Of a DNA stretch of 35,534 bases, positions 23,284-32,084 are shown piece by piece; within the stretch, counting starts at the first letter, position 1, and every line of letters begins with the position of its first letter. The notes under the pieces are model-generated. The model saw nothing but the letters and a program-made list of their open reading frames with translations, was not told the DNA's origin and made no database searches. The stretch is from Planctomycetia bacterium (lineage in GTDB: Bacteria > Planctomycetota > MHYJ01 > WSZJ01): contig JADLHC010000117.1 of the NCBI GenBank assembly GCA_020849035.1, positions 1 to 35,534 on the forward strand. Reading direction: 5' to 3'. The translations under genes and the position numbers were made by a program.

Positions 23284-23395
23284 GGTGGCTGGTGGTTAGT
23301 GGTTGGTGGTTAGTGGTTGGAGGTTGGAGGTTCGCAGGTGGTCGCAAGCCGCAGGGACCAAACCACAGACTACTAACTACCAACCAACAACTACA
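23284..23395. repeat. Facing heptanucleotide repeat arrays between kinase and regulator genes
   Basis: From 23284 to 23332 there are seven 7-mers of the form RGWGGTT (GGTGGCT, GGTGGTT, AGTGGTT, GGTGGTT, AGTGGTT, GGAGGTT, GGAGGTT). From 23361 to 23395 five 7-mers of the complementary type follow (AACCACA, GACTACT, AACTACC, AACCAAC, AACTACA). The two arrays can pair to a long imperfect hairpin in the kinase-regulator mRNA, just before the regulator ATG. The right array runs 5 nt into the end of the kinase gene. Confidence 0.85.
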
Positions 23396-25223
23396 CCTTC
23401 GGCAGCCGGATCCGGAAGACTGCCCCCGGCCCGGGGCTCGCGTTGGCCGCCACGATCGTTCCGCCGTGCAGCTCCGCGAGCCTGCGCGCGATCGAAAGCC
23501 CGAGGCCCGCCCCCGGCGGCTTCGGTCCCGCCCCCGCGGGGATCATTGCGAAACGCTCGAAGATCTTCGTCCCCTTGTCGGGCGGAATCCCCGGCCCGCC
23601 GTCCGCCACGGAGCACTCGGCCTCGCCGTCGCAGACCGCAACCGTCACCGACACGGCTCCGCCCGCCGGCGTGAATTTCACCGCGTTGTCCACGACGTTC
23701 AGCACGACCTCCAGCAGCTTCGCGCGGTCCCCTGTCAGGCGCGCCTCCTCCGACGAGACTTCGATCCGGACGCCTTTTGCCTCCGCCATGGGCCGCACGG
23801 TGTCCACCGCGGCGCGCGCAATCTCGGCGAGATCGCAAGGGCCCTTCGCCAGCTCCACCTTCCCCGCCTCCAGCCGCGCCTCGTCCAGCAACTCGTTCAC
23901 CATCCGGATGAGCCGGTCGAGGTCCCCGCGCACGCGCCCCAGGACGTCCAGCTGCCGGTCCCCCACCGGGCCCACGATCCCGTCCTGCAGATTGGCGACC
24001 GACAGCTTCATCGAGGTCAGCGGCGTGCGCAGCTCGTGGCTCACGTGGCTCACGAAGTCGCTCTTCATCTGGTCCAGTTTCTCCAGCGAGGCCGCCATGT
24101 CGTCGAAGGCCCGCGCGAGGCGGCCGAGCTCGTCGTCGCGGGTGACGTTGGCCCGGGCCTTGAGGTCGCCGCGCGACATCCGTTCGACCGCTCCCGTGAG
24201 GGCGCGGACGGGCGGGAGGATGCGCGACGTGAAGAACACGGCGATGAGGAGGGCGAGCGCCACGGCGGCGCCGAACCAGGTCCACACCCTGCGGCGCGCG
24301 TCGGTCAGCGTGGCGAACGCCTGGCTGCGGGGCTGGCTCACGGTGAGCGCCCAGCCGCGCTCGGTGAGGCTGTCCGACGTCACGAGCGCGTCCCCGGCCT
24401 CGGCAGGTCCTTCGCCCTCGATCGCCGCGCCGGCGGCGTCCGCCAGGCGCAGGTGCGCCTTGCCCCCACCGACGCTCGCCAGCATCCCCCGGACCGGCTC
24501 CAGGCTGATCGTCGCCACCAGCACGCCCGCAGGCACCTTCCCTTCCCCCACCGGCACCGACATCCGGATGTACGGAATCGGCCCTGCGAACTGGATCCAA
24601 TGGGATACATGCCCCCGCCCGCGCCTCGGCTCGCTTGCCAGCGGATCCGAGATCGGGATCGACGGCGAGTCGACCGAAGCCGGGACGGGATTCCCGTTCC
24701 GGCGGTCGTTGTTCCAGTTCGCGTCGTTGCCCTGCCCGCCGGGAACACCGTTCTGCAGGTTCCGGCCGTACTCCATCTGCTGCACCTGCGCCCGGTTGAA
24801 CGTGTTGTCCTCCTGCCCGGGCGGCGCGTGCGAGACCTTGTTCGAGGGCCCCGAGTAGCTGTAGTACGCCAGCTCAAGGAACGTGTCGCTCGGCTCCAGC
24901 AGCACGCTGAGGCGGCGGGCCAGGTCCTCCCGGTTCTTCGCGTCCGCCCGCTCGTCCTCGCGCGGCACCGCGAAATCCTCGCTCACGATGATCCTCGAAA
25001 TCGTCGCCAGCTTCGACTCCGCGCCCTCGATGTGCCCGCGGACCAGCGAGCGGGAAGCGGCGAGCAGCGTCTCCTGCGTGGCGCGCGCCTCGGCTTCCAG
25101 CGTCCGCTCGATGAGCCCGGACACCACGAAAGCCGCCCCGGCGATCGGGGCGACGGAAGCGACGAGCAGGGCCAGCGAGAGCTGGACCGTCAGGCGCCGG
25201 GCGAAGGCGAAGGGAGAAGCCAT
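23391..25223 (-). CDS. Membrane sensor histidine kinase with large extracytoplasmic domain
   Basis: 610 residues. TM1 is at about 13-35. An extracytoplasmic sensor region (about 36-310) of dCache-like length follows, containing an Asn/Gly/Gln-rich stretch at about 137-180 (GQGNDANWNNDRRNGNP). TM2 (313-333), HAMP (334-386) and HisKA come next, with H396 in SHELRTP. The HATPase domain has N-box VVDNAVKFTP and G-boxes DGGPGIPP and GAGLGLSIARRL. It should autophosphorylate and pass phosphate to the regulator encoded 110 bp downstream. The signal is unknown. A -24/-12-like element lies just upstream. Its predicted start nearly coincides with the ATG. Confidence 0.93.
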   Translation of the reverse strand: MASPFAFARRLTVQLSLALLVASVAPIAGAAFVVSGLIERTLEAEARATQETLLAASRSLVRGHIEGAESKLATISRIIVSEDFAVPREDERADAKNREDLARRLSVLLEPSDTFLELAYYSYSGPSNKVSHAPPGQEDNTFNRAQVQQMEYGRNLQNGVPGGQGNDANWNNDRRNGNPVPASVDSPSIPISDPLASEPRRGRGHVSHWIQFAGPIPYIRMSVPVGEGKVPAGVLVATISLEPVRGMLASVGGGKAHLRLADAAGAAIEGEGPAEAGDALVTSDSLTERGWALTVSQPRSQAFATLTDARRRVWTWFGAAVALALLIAVFFTSRILPPVRALTGAVERMSRGDLKARANVTRDDELGRLARAFDDMAASLEKLDQMKSDFVSHVSHELRTPLTSMKLSVANLQDGIVGPVGDRQLDVLGRVRGDLDRLIRMVNELLDEARLEAGKVELAKGPCDLAEIARAAVDTVRPMAEAKGVRIEVSSEEARLTGDRAKLLEVVLNVVDNAVKFTPAGGAVSVTVAVCDGEAECSVADGGPGIPPDKGTKIFERFAMIPAGAGPKPPGAGLGLSIARRLAELHGGTIVAANASPGPGAVFRIRLPKV

Positions 25224-25236
25224 GGTCCTCGTTTCA

Positions 25237-25250
25237 GCAAGCCGCGTGCC
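25237..25250 (-). promoter_or_regulatory. Sigma-54 (-24/-12)-like element upstream of the kinase gene
   Basis: On the minus strand, GGCACGCGGCTTGC followed by T fits GGCAC-N5-TTGCW with the correct 10-nt spacing. The predicted start (about 25225) is only 2 nt before the ATG, so use would give a leaderless mRNA or imply a later start codon. Upstream there is only a degenerate half site (GTATTC, 25253-25258 region). Confidence 0.5.
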
Positions 25251-25268
25251 CGGAATACGCCGCCGATC

Positions 25269-25982
25269 TCACCCGCGCAGCAGGTCCTTCACCTCCTGCT
25301 CGAATTCCGACGGCGTCGCCGCCGTCTCCCTCAGCTCTTCCCGGATCAGCTTCTGCCACCGACCGCGCGCGTGTGCCAGCCAGTTCCGCACGTTCGTCAC
25401 CGGAACCTGGAACTCCCGCGCCAGCGCCTCGTAGGTCGGCCGCTCCTGCCCCGTTCCCTCGACGTCGTACCTGCGGAAGATCTCGAAGTACGCAGGACGC
25501 TTCTCCGCCTCGTACATCCCCCGCAGCTTCGGCAGGCAACGCTCGAAGACCGCTTCCAGCCAGTCGCGATCGAAGAGTTCCTCCGGGTTTCCCTCGCGCG
25601 CGACCGCCATCTCCGCCTCGTTCACGGCGTCCATCGGGATCAGTTTCACGCCGCCGCCGCGCTTCAGCGCCTTCGCGTCCCGCGCCGCGTTGCGCAGGTA
25701 GTTCTCGAGTGAGGCGCGGAGGAACTTGCGGAAGGAGCCGCGGGCGGGGTCGGCGCGGGAGAGGAGGCCGCGCTGGAAGGCGTCGGCGAAGAAGCTCTGG
25801 ACGAGGTCCTTGGCGTCCTCGTTGGAGCGGCCCCAGCGGCGGCGGACGTAGAGGTAGGCGGGCTTCCAGTAGCGGGCGGCGAGGTACTCGGCCGCGGCGG
25901 GTTCGGCGTCGCGGATGAGGCGGCTCCACACGGTGGAGGGGAACTCGGGGGAGCCGGGGATCTCGGTGTCTTTTTCGGCCAC
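25269..25982 (-). CDS. ECF-type RNA polymerase sigma factor (PF07638-like)
   Basis: 237 residues from a GTG. Region 2 (about 30-105) contains NEDAKDLVQSFFADAF and the core-binding helix SFRKFLRASLENYLRN. Region 4 (about 150-215) contains the HTH PTYEALAREFQVPVTNVRNWLAHARGRW. The opening FPSTVWSRL and overall length resemble the ECF group that is abundant in Planctomycetota and Acidobacteria. There is no adjacent anti-sigma gene. Instead the sensor kinase follows 45 bp downstream in the same direction. No Shine-Dalgarno sequence is visible at the GTG, so the exact start is less certain. Confidence 0.88.
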   Translation of the reverse strand: MAEKDTEIPGSPEFPSTVWSRLIRDAEPAAAEYLAARYWKPAYLYVRRRWGRSNEDAKDLVQSFFADAFQRGLLSRADPARGSFRKFLRASLENYLRNAARDAKALKRGGGVKLIPMDAVNEAEMAVAREGNPEELFDRDWLEAVFERCLPKLRGMYEAEKRPAYFEIFRRYDVEGTGQERPTYEALAREFQVPVTNVRNWLAHARGRWQKLIREELRETAATPSEFEQEVKDLLRG

Positions 25983-26098
25983 GTTTGGACGGTCGGGTGG
26001 GGGTCCGTGTATTTCGGCCGGGAGCTCGCGGCACCCGACGCGGGCACCTTACGGCGACATGGGCGGGAATTCAAGTTGCGCCAGGAAAGGAGCGTGCC

Positions 26099-28702
26099 GT
26101 GAACAGGAACCCCTCGCGCCGGTTCATGTTCTGCCTTCTTGTTCTTGCCGTGGCCGTCTCAGGCGGTTGCAGGAAGAAGTCCAGCCATTCGCGGACGTCG
26201 CAGGACGACGACATTTTCACGACGGACGACTTCCCCGGCGCCCCGGTCCAGGCCGGGAACGTGGCCGCGGACCTCCGGGCCATGAGCAACGCGGGGGAGA
26301 CGGCGTTCGGCGCCCAGTGCACGTTCGACGGCACGCGGGGCGCGGCGATCGTGACGTACGTGGGGATCGAAGCGGGGCCCGGCGGTCCGTTCTATCACGT
26401 CTACGCGCACTACTACGACGGCGAGACGTGGACGCCGCCGATCGCGCTCGATGCGATGGACACGGACCTGACGCTGCCCGCCTCTCCCCGCGGCGTCGCC
26501 TTCCTCCGTGCGGACGGGGACCGGGACGGGGACGCCCTCGTCTTCTGGACCGCCCTGGACGTCGCCGGCTCCTCGCCCGGCGACGGCCAGAACTTCGGGC
26601 TGTTCGCGACGTACTTCGACGCCTCGGCGTCGGCCGATCCGGCGCGGCGTTACGGCTTCCAGACCCTCGCGACGCGACTCGATGCCCTCGACGGGAACTT
26701 CGAGAACGTGGACTCGTTCACCTTCGTCACCGACGGCCTGAGGGGCGAGCACGCGTTCCCGGGGGGCGGAAGCGTCGCGGTGGGCGGGACCGCGCAGGGC
26801 GACCCGACCACGGGCATCGTCGCGTGCTGGACGCAGGCCGAGGACAACGATCCGCTGAACATCGCGATGGAAGACCGAGGGCTCTGGTTCTGCGCGTGGA
26901 CGCTTCCGGGCCCCGCGGATCCCGACCTGCCGCTCTCCCCTTCCGTTGCGACGCGCATTCCGACGCTCGATTTCGGGGCTTCGGACGCGGGAACGTCGAG
27001 CGAGGAGACGCTCGTCGGCACGCGGTACGTCGTCTACAACAACCTGCTGTTCTTCCTCGTGGCGGCGAACGTGGACCCGCTGAGCGGGGGACCCGGCAAC
27101 CACCTGCCGCCCGTCAACCTCACGTCCACGTACGGGGCGATGTTCGGTGTGGGCGACGACGTCGTGATCGAGTGCGTCGCCTTCGACCTCGCGGCCGGAA
27201 CGGCGGGGCCCGCGCGCTGCCTCGCGACGACCGACCCCGACGCCACGGACGGGCTGTCCACGATGATGGCCTTCCTGTACGAGACGGACTTCGCGGCTTA
27301 CGCGGCCAAGACGCCCTCCTGCTTCGGATCCGACGAGGGTCTCGCCGAATGCGTGATCGTCACCGTCGAGCTGGACGGCGATCCCGACACGACGGACTTC
27401 GGAACGGGCGTGCAGGACGGCGTGCTGAAGCTGACGGGCCTGGACGAGGCGACGGGAGCCGTCCACGGCACCGCGATCGTGAGCGTGGACGACCCGGCGA
27501 TCTTCGACTCGGTGGACCCGGGGCACGTGGCCGTCCAGATCAGCCGCAACGGGGACTACCTTTGGCTGGCCTGGCTCCAGCCCGAGGCCGCTGGCGCCAC
27601 CGACGACCTCGCCCTGCGCGTGGCGCAGTTCGTGACGACGCGCGCGGGAGACGCGATTCCGTCGGAGTCCTCGGCGACCAGCGCCCCGATCGCCCCGAAC
27701 GCGGACGTGGACGGCTACGGCGTGGGCTGGCTCCGGTTCCAGGACGGCCTCGGCTACGTCTGCGGCGCCCAGTCCGACCCGGACGTGATGAACCTCTTCG
27801 TGGAGCACGGAAGCGCCGCGTACGACCGCGTGATCTGCTTCCGGCTCACGGCGGACCTGGCGGTTCCTCCCGTCCCGGGCGTCGCCGTCTTCCCCGTCAC
27901 GTCGTTCGAGGAGGGCGAGATGGCCGCGAAGTTCCTCAACCGCGAGAATCACAATTTCGCGGCGGCCGACGCCGGTTCCGGCGGCGACGCGATCGCGTTC
28001 TACCGCGCCGACGTCGACGGCACCGCCGGGACGGACTACCGGCTGTTCGCGCGCCGCGTCGGCCCGGCGCCGGCGACCGTCGAGATCGGAAGCGCGGTGG
28101 ACGGGCGCCAGGTGCCCGACCAGGATTTCTCCGTCGTCGTGACGCCGGCCGGCGGGGAAATCGGGACGTTCGACTTCGCCTCCGGCGAGGACAGCCCCGA
28201 TCGCCCCCACGCCGCCCGGGACGTCCACCTCCTCTTCCTCGAGGACCGCTTCACCGCGACTCCCGGCGTCGGCCCCGCCCTCAGGACGCGGGTCTTCTCC
28301 GGGGAGGCCGATCCGGTCGCTCCCCTGGGCGACGCGTTTGCTCCGCCCGTCGGCCAGCCGCCGTTCGACCTCGACCTGCCGGGCATCGCCCCCGGGCCGC
28401 TCCAGTCGCCGGTGTTGATCGGCGCCGGCAGGGACGGCGGCTCGGTCGGCGTCTGGTTCCGCGAGACCGGGCACTTCTTCTACCAGGAGTTCGATCCCGG
28501 GGATCGCGCGTGGCGGACGTCCGAGGGCGTCGGCGACCCGGCGCTGATCGACGACGACACCCCGGTCGAGGCGGAGCCGCAGTCGCTGTTCGTGCTTCAC
28601 CCGGAGGGCTGCCGCTCTTTCCACGGCGCCGCGCTGTTCTGGGGAAAGGACCTGGACGGCAGCGGCACGTCGTACCGGCTGCAGGTCCGGATCCGCGACT
28701 GA
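26099..28702 (+). CDS. Large exported lipoprotein of unknown function
   Basis: 867 residues from a GTG preceded by AAAGGAG. The signal (NRNPSRRFMFCLLVLAVAVSGGC) ends in a good lipobox, VSGGC, so the mature protein should be lipid-anchored at Cys24. It starts with a Ser/Asp-rich linker. The rest is acidic (many D-x-D-x-D turns, e.g. DGDRDGDALVFW) and rich in predicted beta strands with recurring W and F, which would suit a beta-propeller-like surface protein. I see no catalytic motif and recognise no family. A strong terminator follows. It is divergent from the ECF sigma gene, sharing a 116-bp gap. Confidence 0.75.
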   Translation: MNRNPSRRFMFCLLVLAVAVSGGCRKKSSHSRTSQDDDIFTTDDFPGAPVQAGNVAADLRAMSNAGETAFGAQCTFDGTRGAAIVTYVGIEAGPGGPFYHVYAHYYDGETWTPPIALDAMDTDLTLPASPRGVAFLRADGDRDGDALVFWTALDVAGSSPGDGQNFGLFATYFDASASADPARRYGFQTLATRLDALDGNFENVDSFTFVTDGLRGEHAFPGGGSVAVGGTAQGDPTTGIVACWTQAEDNDPLNIAMEDRGLWFCAWTLPGPADPDLPLSPSVATRIPTLDFGASDAGTSSEETLVGTRYVVYNNLLFFLVAANVDPLSGGPGNHLPPVNLTSTYGAMFGVGDDVVIECVAFDLAAGTAGPARCLATTDPDATDGLSTMMAFLYETDFAAYAAKTPSCFGSDEGLAECVIVTVELDGDPDTTDFGTGVQDGVLKLTGLDEATGAVHGTAIVSVDDPAIFDSVDPGHVAVQISRNGDYLWLAWLQPEAAGATDDLALRVAQFVTTRAGDAIPSESSATSAPIAPNADVDGYGVGWLRFQDGLGYVCGAQSDPDVMNLFVEHGSAAYDRVICFRLTADLAVPPVPGVAVFPVTSFEEGEMAAKFLNRENHNFAAADAGSGGDAIAFYRADVDGTAGTDYRLFARRVGPAPATVEIGSAVDGRQVPDQDFSVVVTPAGGEIGTFDFASGEDSPDRPHAARDVHLLFLEDRFTATPGVGPALRTRVFSGEADPVAPLGDAFAPPVGQPPFDLDLPGIAPGPLQSPVLIGAGRDGGSVGVWFRETGHFFYQEFDPGDRAWRTSEGVGDPALIDDDTPVEAEPQSLFVLHPEGCRSFHGAALFWGKDLDGSGTSYRLQVRIRD

Positions 28703-28728
28703 AGCGTGGCCCTGGCGCGAGGGCCGGG

Positions 28729-28770
28729 CGGGCGGGGTGGCCGCGGGTGCGGCGCCCCGCCCGTTTCTCC
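28729..28770 (+). terminator. Rho-independent terminator after the lipoprotein gene
   Basis: A long two-part stem: CGGGCGGGG (28729-28737) pairs with CCCCGCCCG (28755-28763), and inside it GCCGC (28740-28744) pairs with GCGGC (28749-28753) around GGGT. TTTCT follows. It starts 26 nt after the stop codon. Confidence 0.75.
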
Positions 28771-28789
28771 CGGAATCGGGCAAACCGTG

Positions 28790-28795
28790 TAGCAT
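28790..28795 (+). promoter_or_regulatory. -10-like box for a leaderless start at 28803
   Basis: TAGCAT is followed by 7 nt and the GTG of the ABC ATPase gene. There is no Shine-Dalgarno sequence, and a terminator just upstream means the gene needs its own promoter. The -35 box is not clear. Confidence 0.35.
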
Positions 28796-28802
28796 CCGCG
28801 GC

Positions 28803-29468
28803 GTGATCGAGTTCCGCGACGTGCGCAAGGTGTACACGCAGGGGACGCGCGAAGTCCGCGCGCTCGACGGGCTCACGCTGGAAGTGCCGCGGGGCGACTT
28901 CCTCGCGGTCATGGGCCCGTCGGGAAGCGGCAAATCCACGTTCCTGCACCTGTCGGGCGGGCTGGACCTTCCGACGTCCGGGTCGGTCGTCGTGGACGGC
29001 CAGGACACCTCGAAGCTCGGCGACGACGGCCTCACGCTCCTGCGCCGCCGCCGCATCGGGTTCGTCTTCCAGTTCTTCAACCTCATGCCGTCCCTGCGCG
29101 TCGTCGAGAACATCGCGCTGCCGCTCATGCTCGACCACCGCGCGCTCTCCGACGCGCTGCCGAAGGCCGAGGCCCTCCTCGCCCGCGTCGGCCTCGCCGC
29201 CCGCCGCGACCACTTCCCCGACGAGCTCTCCGGCGGCGAGATGCAGCGGGTCGCGATCGCGCGGGCGCTCGTGATCGACCCGGCGCTGCTGCTGGCGGAC
29301 GAGCCGACGGGGAACCTGGACAGCGCGACGGGGCGCGGGATCCTCGAGCTCCTGAAGGAAGTGGCGGAGAAGGAAGGTCGCACGATCGTGATGGTGACGC
29401 ACGACGAGTCGGCGGCGGCGTGGGCGAAGCGGACGGTGCGGCTGCGCGACGGGAAGCTGGACGCGTGA
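28803..29468 (+). CDS. ABC transporter ATP-binding protein, LolD/MacB type
   Basis: 221 residues, the length of a stand-alone ATPase of the type VII (mechanotransmission) ABC group. Walker A is GPSGSGKST (38-46), the Q-loop lies in FVFQFFNLMPSLRVVENI (typical of LolD/MacB), the signature is LSGGEMQR, Walker B is LLLADEPTGNLD and the switch is VTHD. It is translationally coupled to the permease by a GTGA overlap. The pair probably uses ATP to move or extract a substrate at the periplasmic face (lipoprotein, peptide or similar) rather than to import. The substrate is unknown. Confidence 0.92.
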   Translation: MIEFRDVRKVYTQGTREVRALDGLTLEVPRGDFLAVMGPSGSGKSTFLHLSGGLDLPTSGSVVVDGQDTSKLGDDGLTLLRRRRIGFVFQFFNLMPSLRVVENIALPLMLDHRALSDALPKAEALLARVGLAARRDHFPDELSGGEMQRVAIARALVIDPALLLADEPTGNLDSATGRGILELLKEVAEKEGRTIVMVTHDESAAAWAKRTVRLRDGKLDA

Positions 29469-32038
29469 GGGCGCTCTTCCGGTTCTTTTCTCTCCGCCAC
29501 CTCGCGCGGCACCCGGCGCGCGCGCTGCTGGGGGCGGTCGCGGTGGCGCTGGGCGTGGCGCTGTACGTGTCCATCGACACGGCGAACACGTCCATCGCCG
29601 CGGCCTTCGAGAAGTCCGCTTCCGACCTGGCGGGGAAGGCGGAGATCGAGATCGTCACCCGGCACGGCGTCGGCGTGGACGCCGCCGCGCTCGACGTCGC
29701 GCGCCGCGTTCCGGGATGCCTCGCCGCCCCTGTCCTGCAGCGCGCGATCACGTTCGAGGGGCTGCCCGACCCGCAGGTCCTCGCCATCGGCGTGGACTTC
29801 ACGTCCGACGCCCAGGTCCGCATGTGGTCCTTCGAGGGCCAGACCGCCGACCCGAAGCCGTTCATCGCCGCGGCGTTCGTGCCGAACGCGATCATCCTCA
29901 CGACGACCTACGCCGAACGCAACGGCCTCAGGAAAGGCTCGAAACTCCGCGCCGCCACGCCGCGCGGCCTCGCCACCCTCGTCGTCACCGGCCTCGTGGA
30001 CCTCCAGGGGCCCGCCCGCGCCCTCGGCGGCAGCGTCGCCGTCCTCCCCATGCCCGCCGCCCAGCAGCTCTTCGGCCTCAAGGGCCGCTTCGACCGCATC
30101 GAAGTCGCCCCGCAGGGCGTCCCCGCCGACGCCCTCCTCGCCTCCCTCTCCGCCGCCCTCGGCCCGAAATACGACGTCCGCCGCGTCTCGCACCGCAATA
30201 CCTCCGTCGAAATCGCCCTCGCCCGCCTCCGCTCCATGGTCGTCATCTCCGCCATCGCCCTCGTCGTCGGCCTCTTCATCGTCTACAACGCCGTCTCCAT
30301 CTCCGTCGTCGAGCGCGTCCGCGAGATCGGCATCCTGCGGTCGCTCGGCGCGAAGCGGTCGCAGGTGCTCGCGACGGTGGTGATGGAGTGGACGTTCGTG
30401 GGCGCGCTGGGAAGCTCCGCCGGCGTCGCGGCCGGATGGGCGCTCGCCCGGATCCTCGTCGGGCAGGCGTCGCGCGGCGTGAACATGCTGGTCTTCTCCG
30501 TCCGCGTCGAGGACGTCGTCTTCTCGTGGTCCGGCGCGGCCATCGCCGTCGCCGCAGGCACCCTCACCGCCGCCGGCGCCGCCTTCTTCCCCGGCATCGC
30601 CGCCATGGCCGTCACCCCCATCTCCCTCCTCCGCCAGGGCACCTACCAGTACCGCCAGACCCCGCGCTTCCTCGCCGCCTTCGTCGCCGGCGCGCTCCTC
30701 CTCGCTGGCGGCTCGGCCACACTCCTTCTCTGGGGCGACCGCCTCCCCCCCGGCGCCCTCCTCGTCATCACCACCGTCGCATTCTTCGCCATCGCCCTCC
30801 TCGGCCCCCAGGCCACCGTCTGGCTCGCCCGCGCCTCCCGCCCCCTCCTCTGGCGCTTCCTCCGCATCGAGGGCACCCTCGCCGCGGACAACCTCGCCCG
30901 CTTCCCCGCCCGCACCGGCCTCACCGTCGCCGCGTTCGGCGGCGCCATCTCCATCCTCGTCGCCGCCACCGCCCTCGTCTCCTCGTTCCGCTCCGCCACC
31001 GGCCGCTGGATGGAAGTCGCCTTCCCGTTCGACCTCACCGTCAACGCTTCCGACCTCTCCATGAACTTCTACTCCGCGGCGGGGTTCGGCGAGGACGTGC
31101 TCGAGGCCTCGAGGAAGGTGGAGGGAGTGGAAGCGGCGTACGGCGTGCGGTCGCGGACGGTGCCGTGGGGGCCGCTGGAGATCATGGTGCTGTCGGTGGA
31201 CCTCGAGGGGTTCTTCGCGATGCACCGCGCGCACGGGACGAAAGGCGGGCCGCTGGATTTCGACACGCCGCAGGTCCGGGCGACGATGGCCTCGGGCGAG
31301 GGGGTGGTGATTTCGGAGAACATGGCGGCGCTGGACGGCCTCCGCCCGGGCGATTCCGTCAACCTGCCGACGCCCTCCGGCTCGCGATCCTTCCGCATCC
31401 TCGGGACGATCGAGGACTACTCCTGGCCGATCGGAACCGTCCTGCTCGACCGGGCGGCGTACGCCCGTCTCTGGGACGACCCCACGCTGACCTACGTGGA
31501 CATCCGCCTCTCCCCCGGCGCCGATCCCGACGCCACCCGCGCCCGGCTCGCCACCGCCCTGCGCGACCACTCCACGATCTTCGTCTACTCCGTCCCCCAG
31601 CTCCAGGACGTCGCGCGCTCCGCCTTCGACCAGGTCATCGCCCTCACCCGCGTCCAGGTCCTCCTCGCCATGACCATCGGCTTCCTCGGCATCGTCAACA
31701 CCCTCCTCATCTCCGTCCTGCTGCGCACCCGCGAGATCGGCCTCGTCCGCGCCGTCGGCTCCACCCGCGCCCAGGTCCGCCGCACCGTCGCCGTCGAGTC
31801 CGTGCTGATCGCGATCGGGGGAAGCGCCCTCGGCATCGGCGCCGGGCTGGCCGGCGCCGCGTGGCCGATCCGCCTCTACATCCTCCGCATGGCGGGATTC
31901 TGGTTCCCGCTCGTCATCCCCTGGGGCGACATCGCCCTGGCCGTGGGCGCGGGCGCCGTGCTCGGACTCATCGCCAGCATCGTCCCGGCCCGCCGCGCGG
32001 CCAGGCTCAACGTCCTCGACGCGATCAGTTACGAATAG
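29465..32038 (+). CDS. FtsX-like ABC permease with two permease modules
   Basis: 857 residues. An N-terminal TM (about 18-36) is followed by a MacB-like periplasmic domain. Two FtsX/MacB permease units are each recognised by three or four TM helices and the coupling sequences VREIGILRSLGAKRSQV and TREIGLVRAVGSTRAQV. A second periplasmic domain lies between them, and the protein ends in PARRAARLNVLDAISYE. About ten TM helices in total. This is the duplicated-module permease architecture seen next to LolD-like ATPases for export of lipids, peptides or lipoproteins. Its codon use switches sharply between C-ending and G-ending blocks along the gene. Confidence 0.9.
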   Translation: MRALFRFFSLRHLARHPARALLGAVAVALGVALYVSIDTANTSIAAAFEKSASDLAGKAEIEIVTRHGVGVDAAALDVARRVPGCLAAPVLQRAITFEGLPDPQVLAIGVDFTSDAQVRMWSFEGQTADPKPFIAAAFVPNAIILTTTYAERNGLRKGSKLRAATPRGLATLVVTGLVDLQGPARALGGSVAVLPMPAAQQLFGLKGRFDRIEVAPQGVPADALLASLSAALGPKYDVRRVSHRNTSVEIALARLRSMVVISAIALVVGLFIVYNAVSISVVERVREIGILRSLGAKRSQVLATVVMEWTFVGALGSSAGVAAGWALARILVGQASRGVNMLVFSVRVEDVVFSWSGAAIAVAAGTLTAAGAAFFPGIAAMAVTPISLLRQGTYQYRQTPRFLAAFVAGALLLAGGSATLLLWGDRLPPGALLVITTVAFFAIALLGPQATVWLARASRPLLWRFLRIEGTLAADNLARFPARTGLTVAAFGGAISILVAATALVSSFRSATGRWMEVAFPFDLTVNASDLSMNFYSAAGFGEDVLEASRKVEGVEAAYGVRSRTVPWGPLEIMVLSVDLEGFFAMHRAHGTKGGPLDFDTPQVRATMASGEGVVISENMAALDGLRPGDSVNLPTPSGSRSFRILGTIEDYSWPIGTVLLDRAAYARLWDDPTLTYVDIRLSPGADPDATRARLATALRDHSTIFVYSVPQLQDVARSAFDQVIALTRVQVLLAMTIGFLGIVNTLLISVLLRTREIGLVRAVGSTRAQVRRTVAVESVLIAIGGSALGIGAGLAGAAWPIRLYILRMAGFWFPLVIPWGDIALAVGAGAVLGLIASIVPARRAARLNVLDAISYE

Positions 32039-32084
32039 CAGGACGACGCGTAAACTCCCCTCCCCCGCCACGACGGAGATCCCC

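Noticed and set aside
26066-26079. GG-N10-GC sequence before the lipoprotein gene as another sigma-54 promoter
   Set aside because: Only GG and TTGC match. The -24 region (GGAATTC) is wrong, and the predicted start would cut the Shine-Dalgarno sequence.
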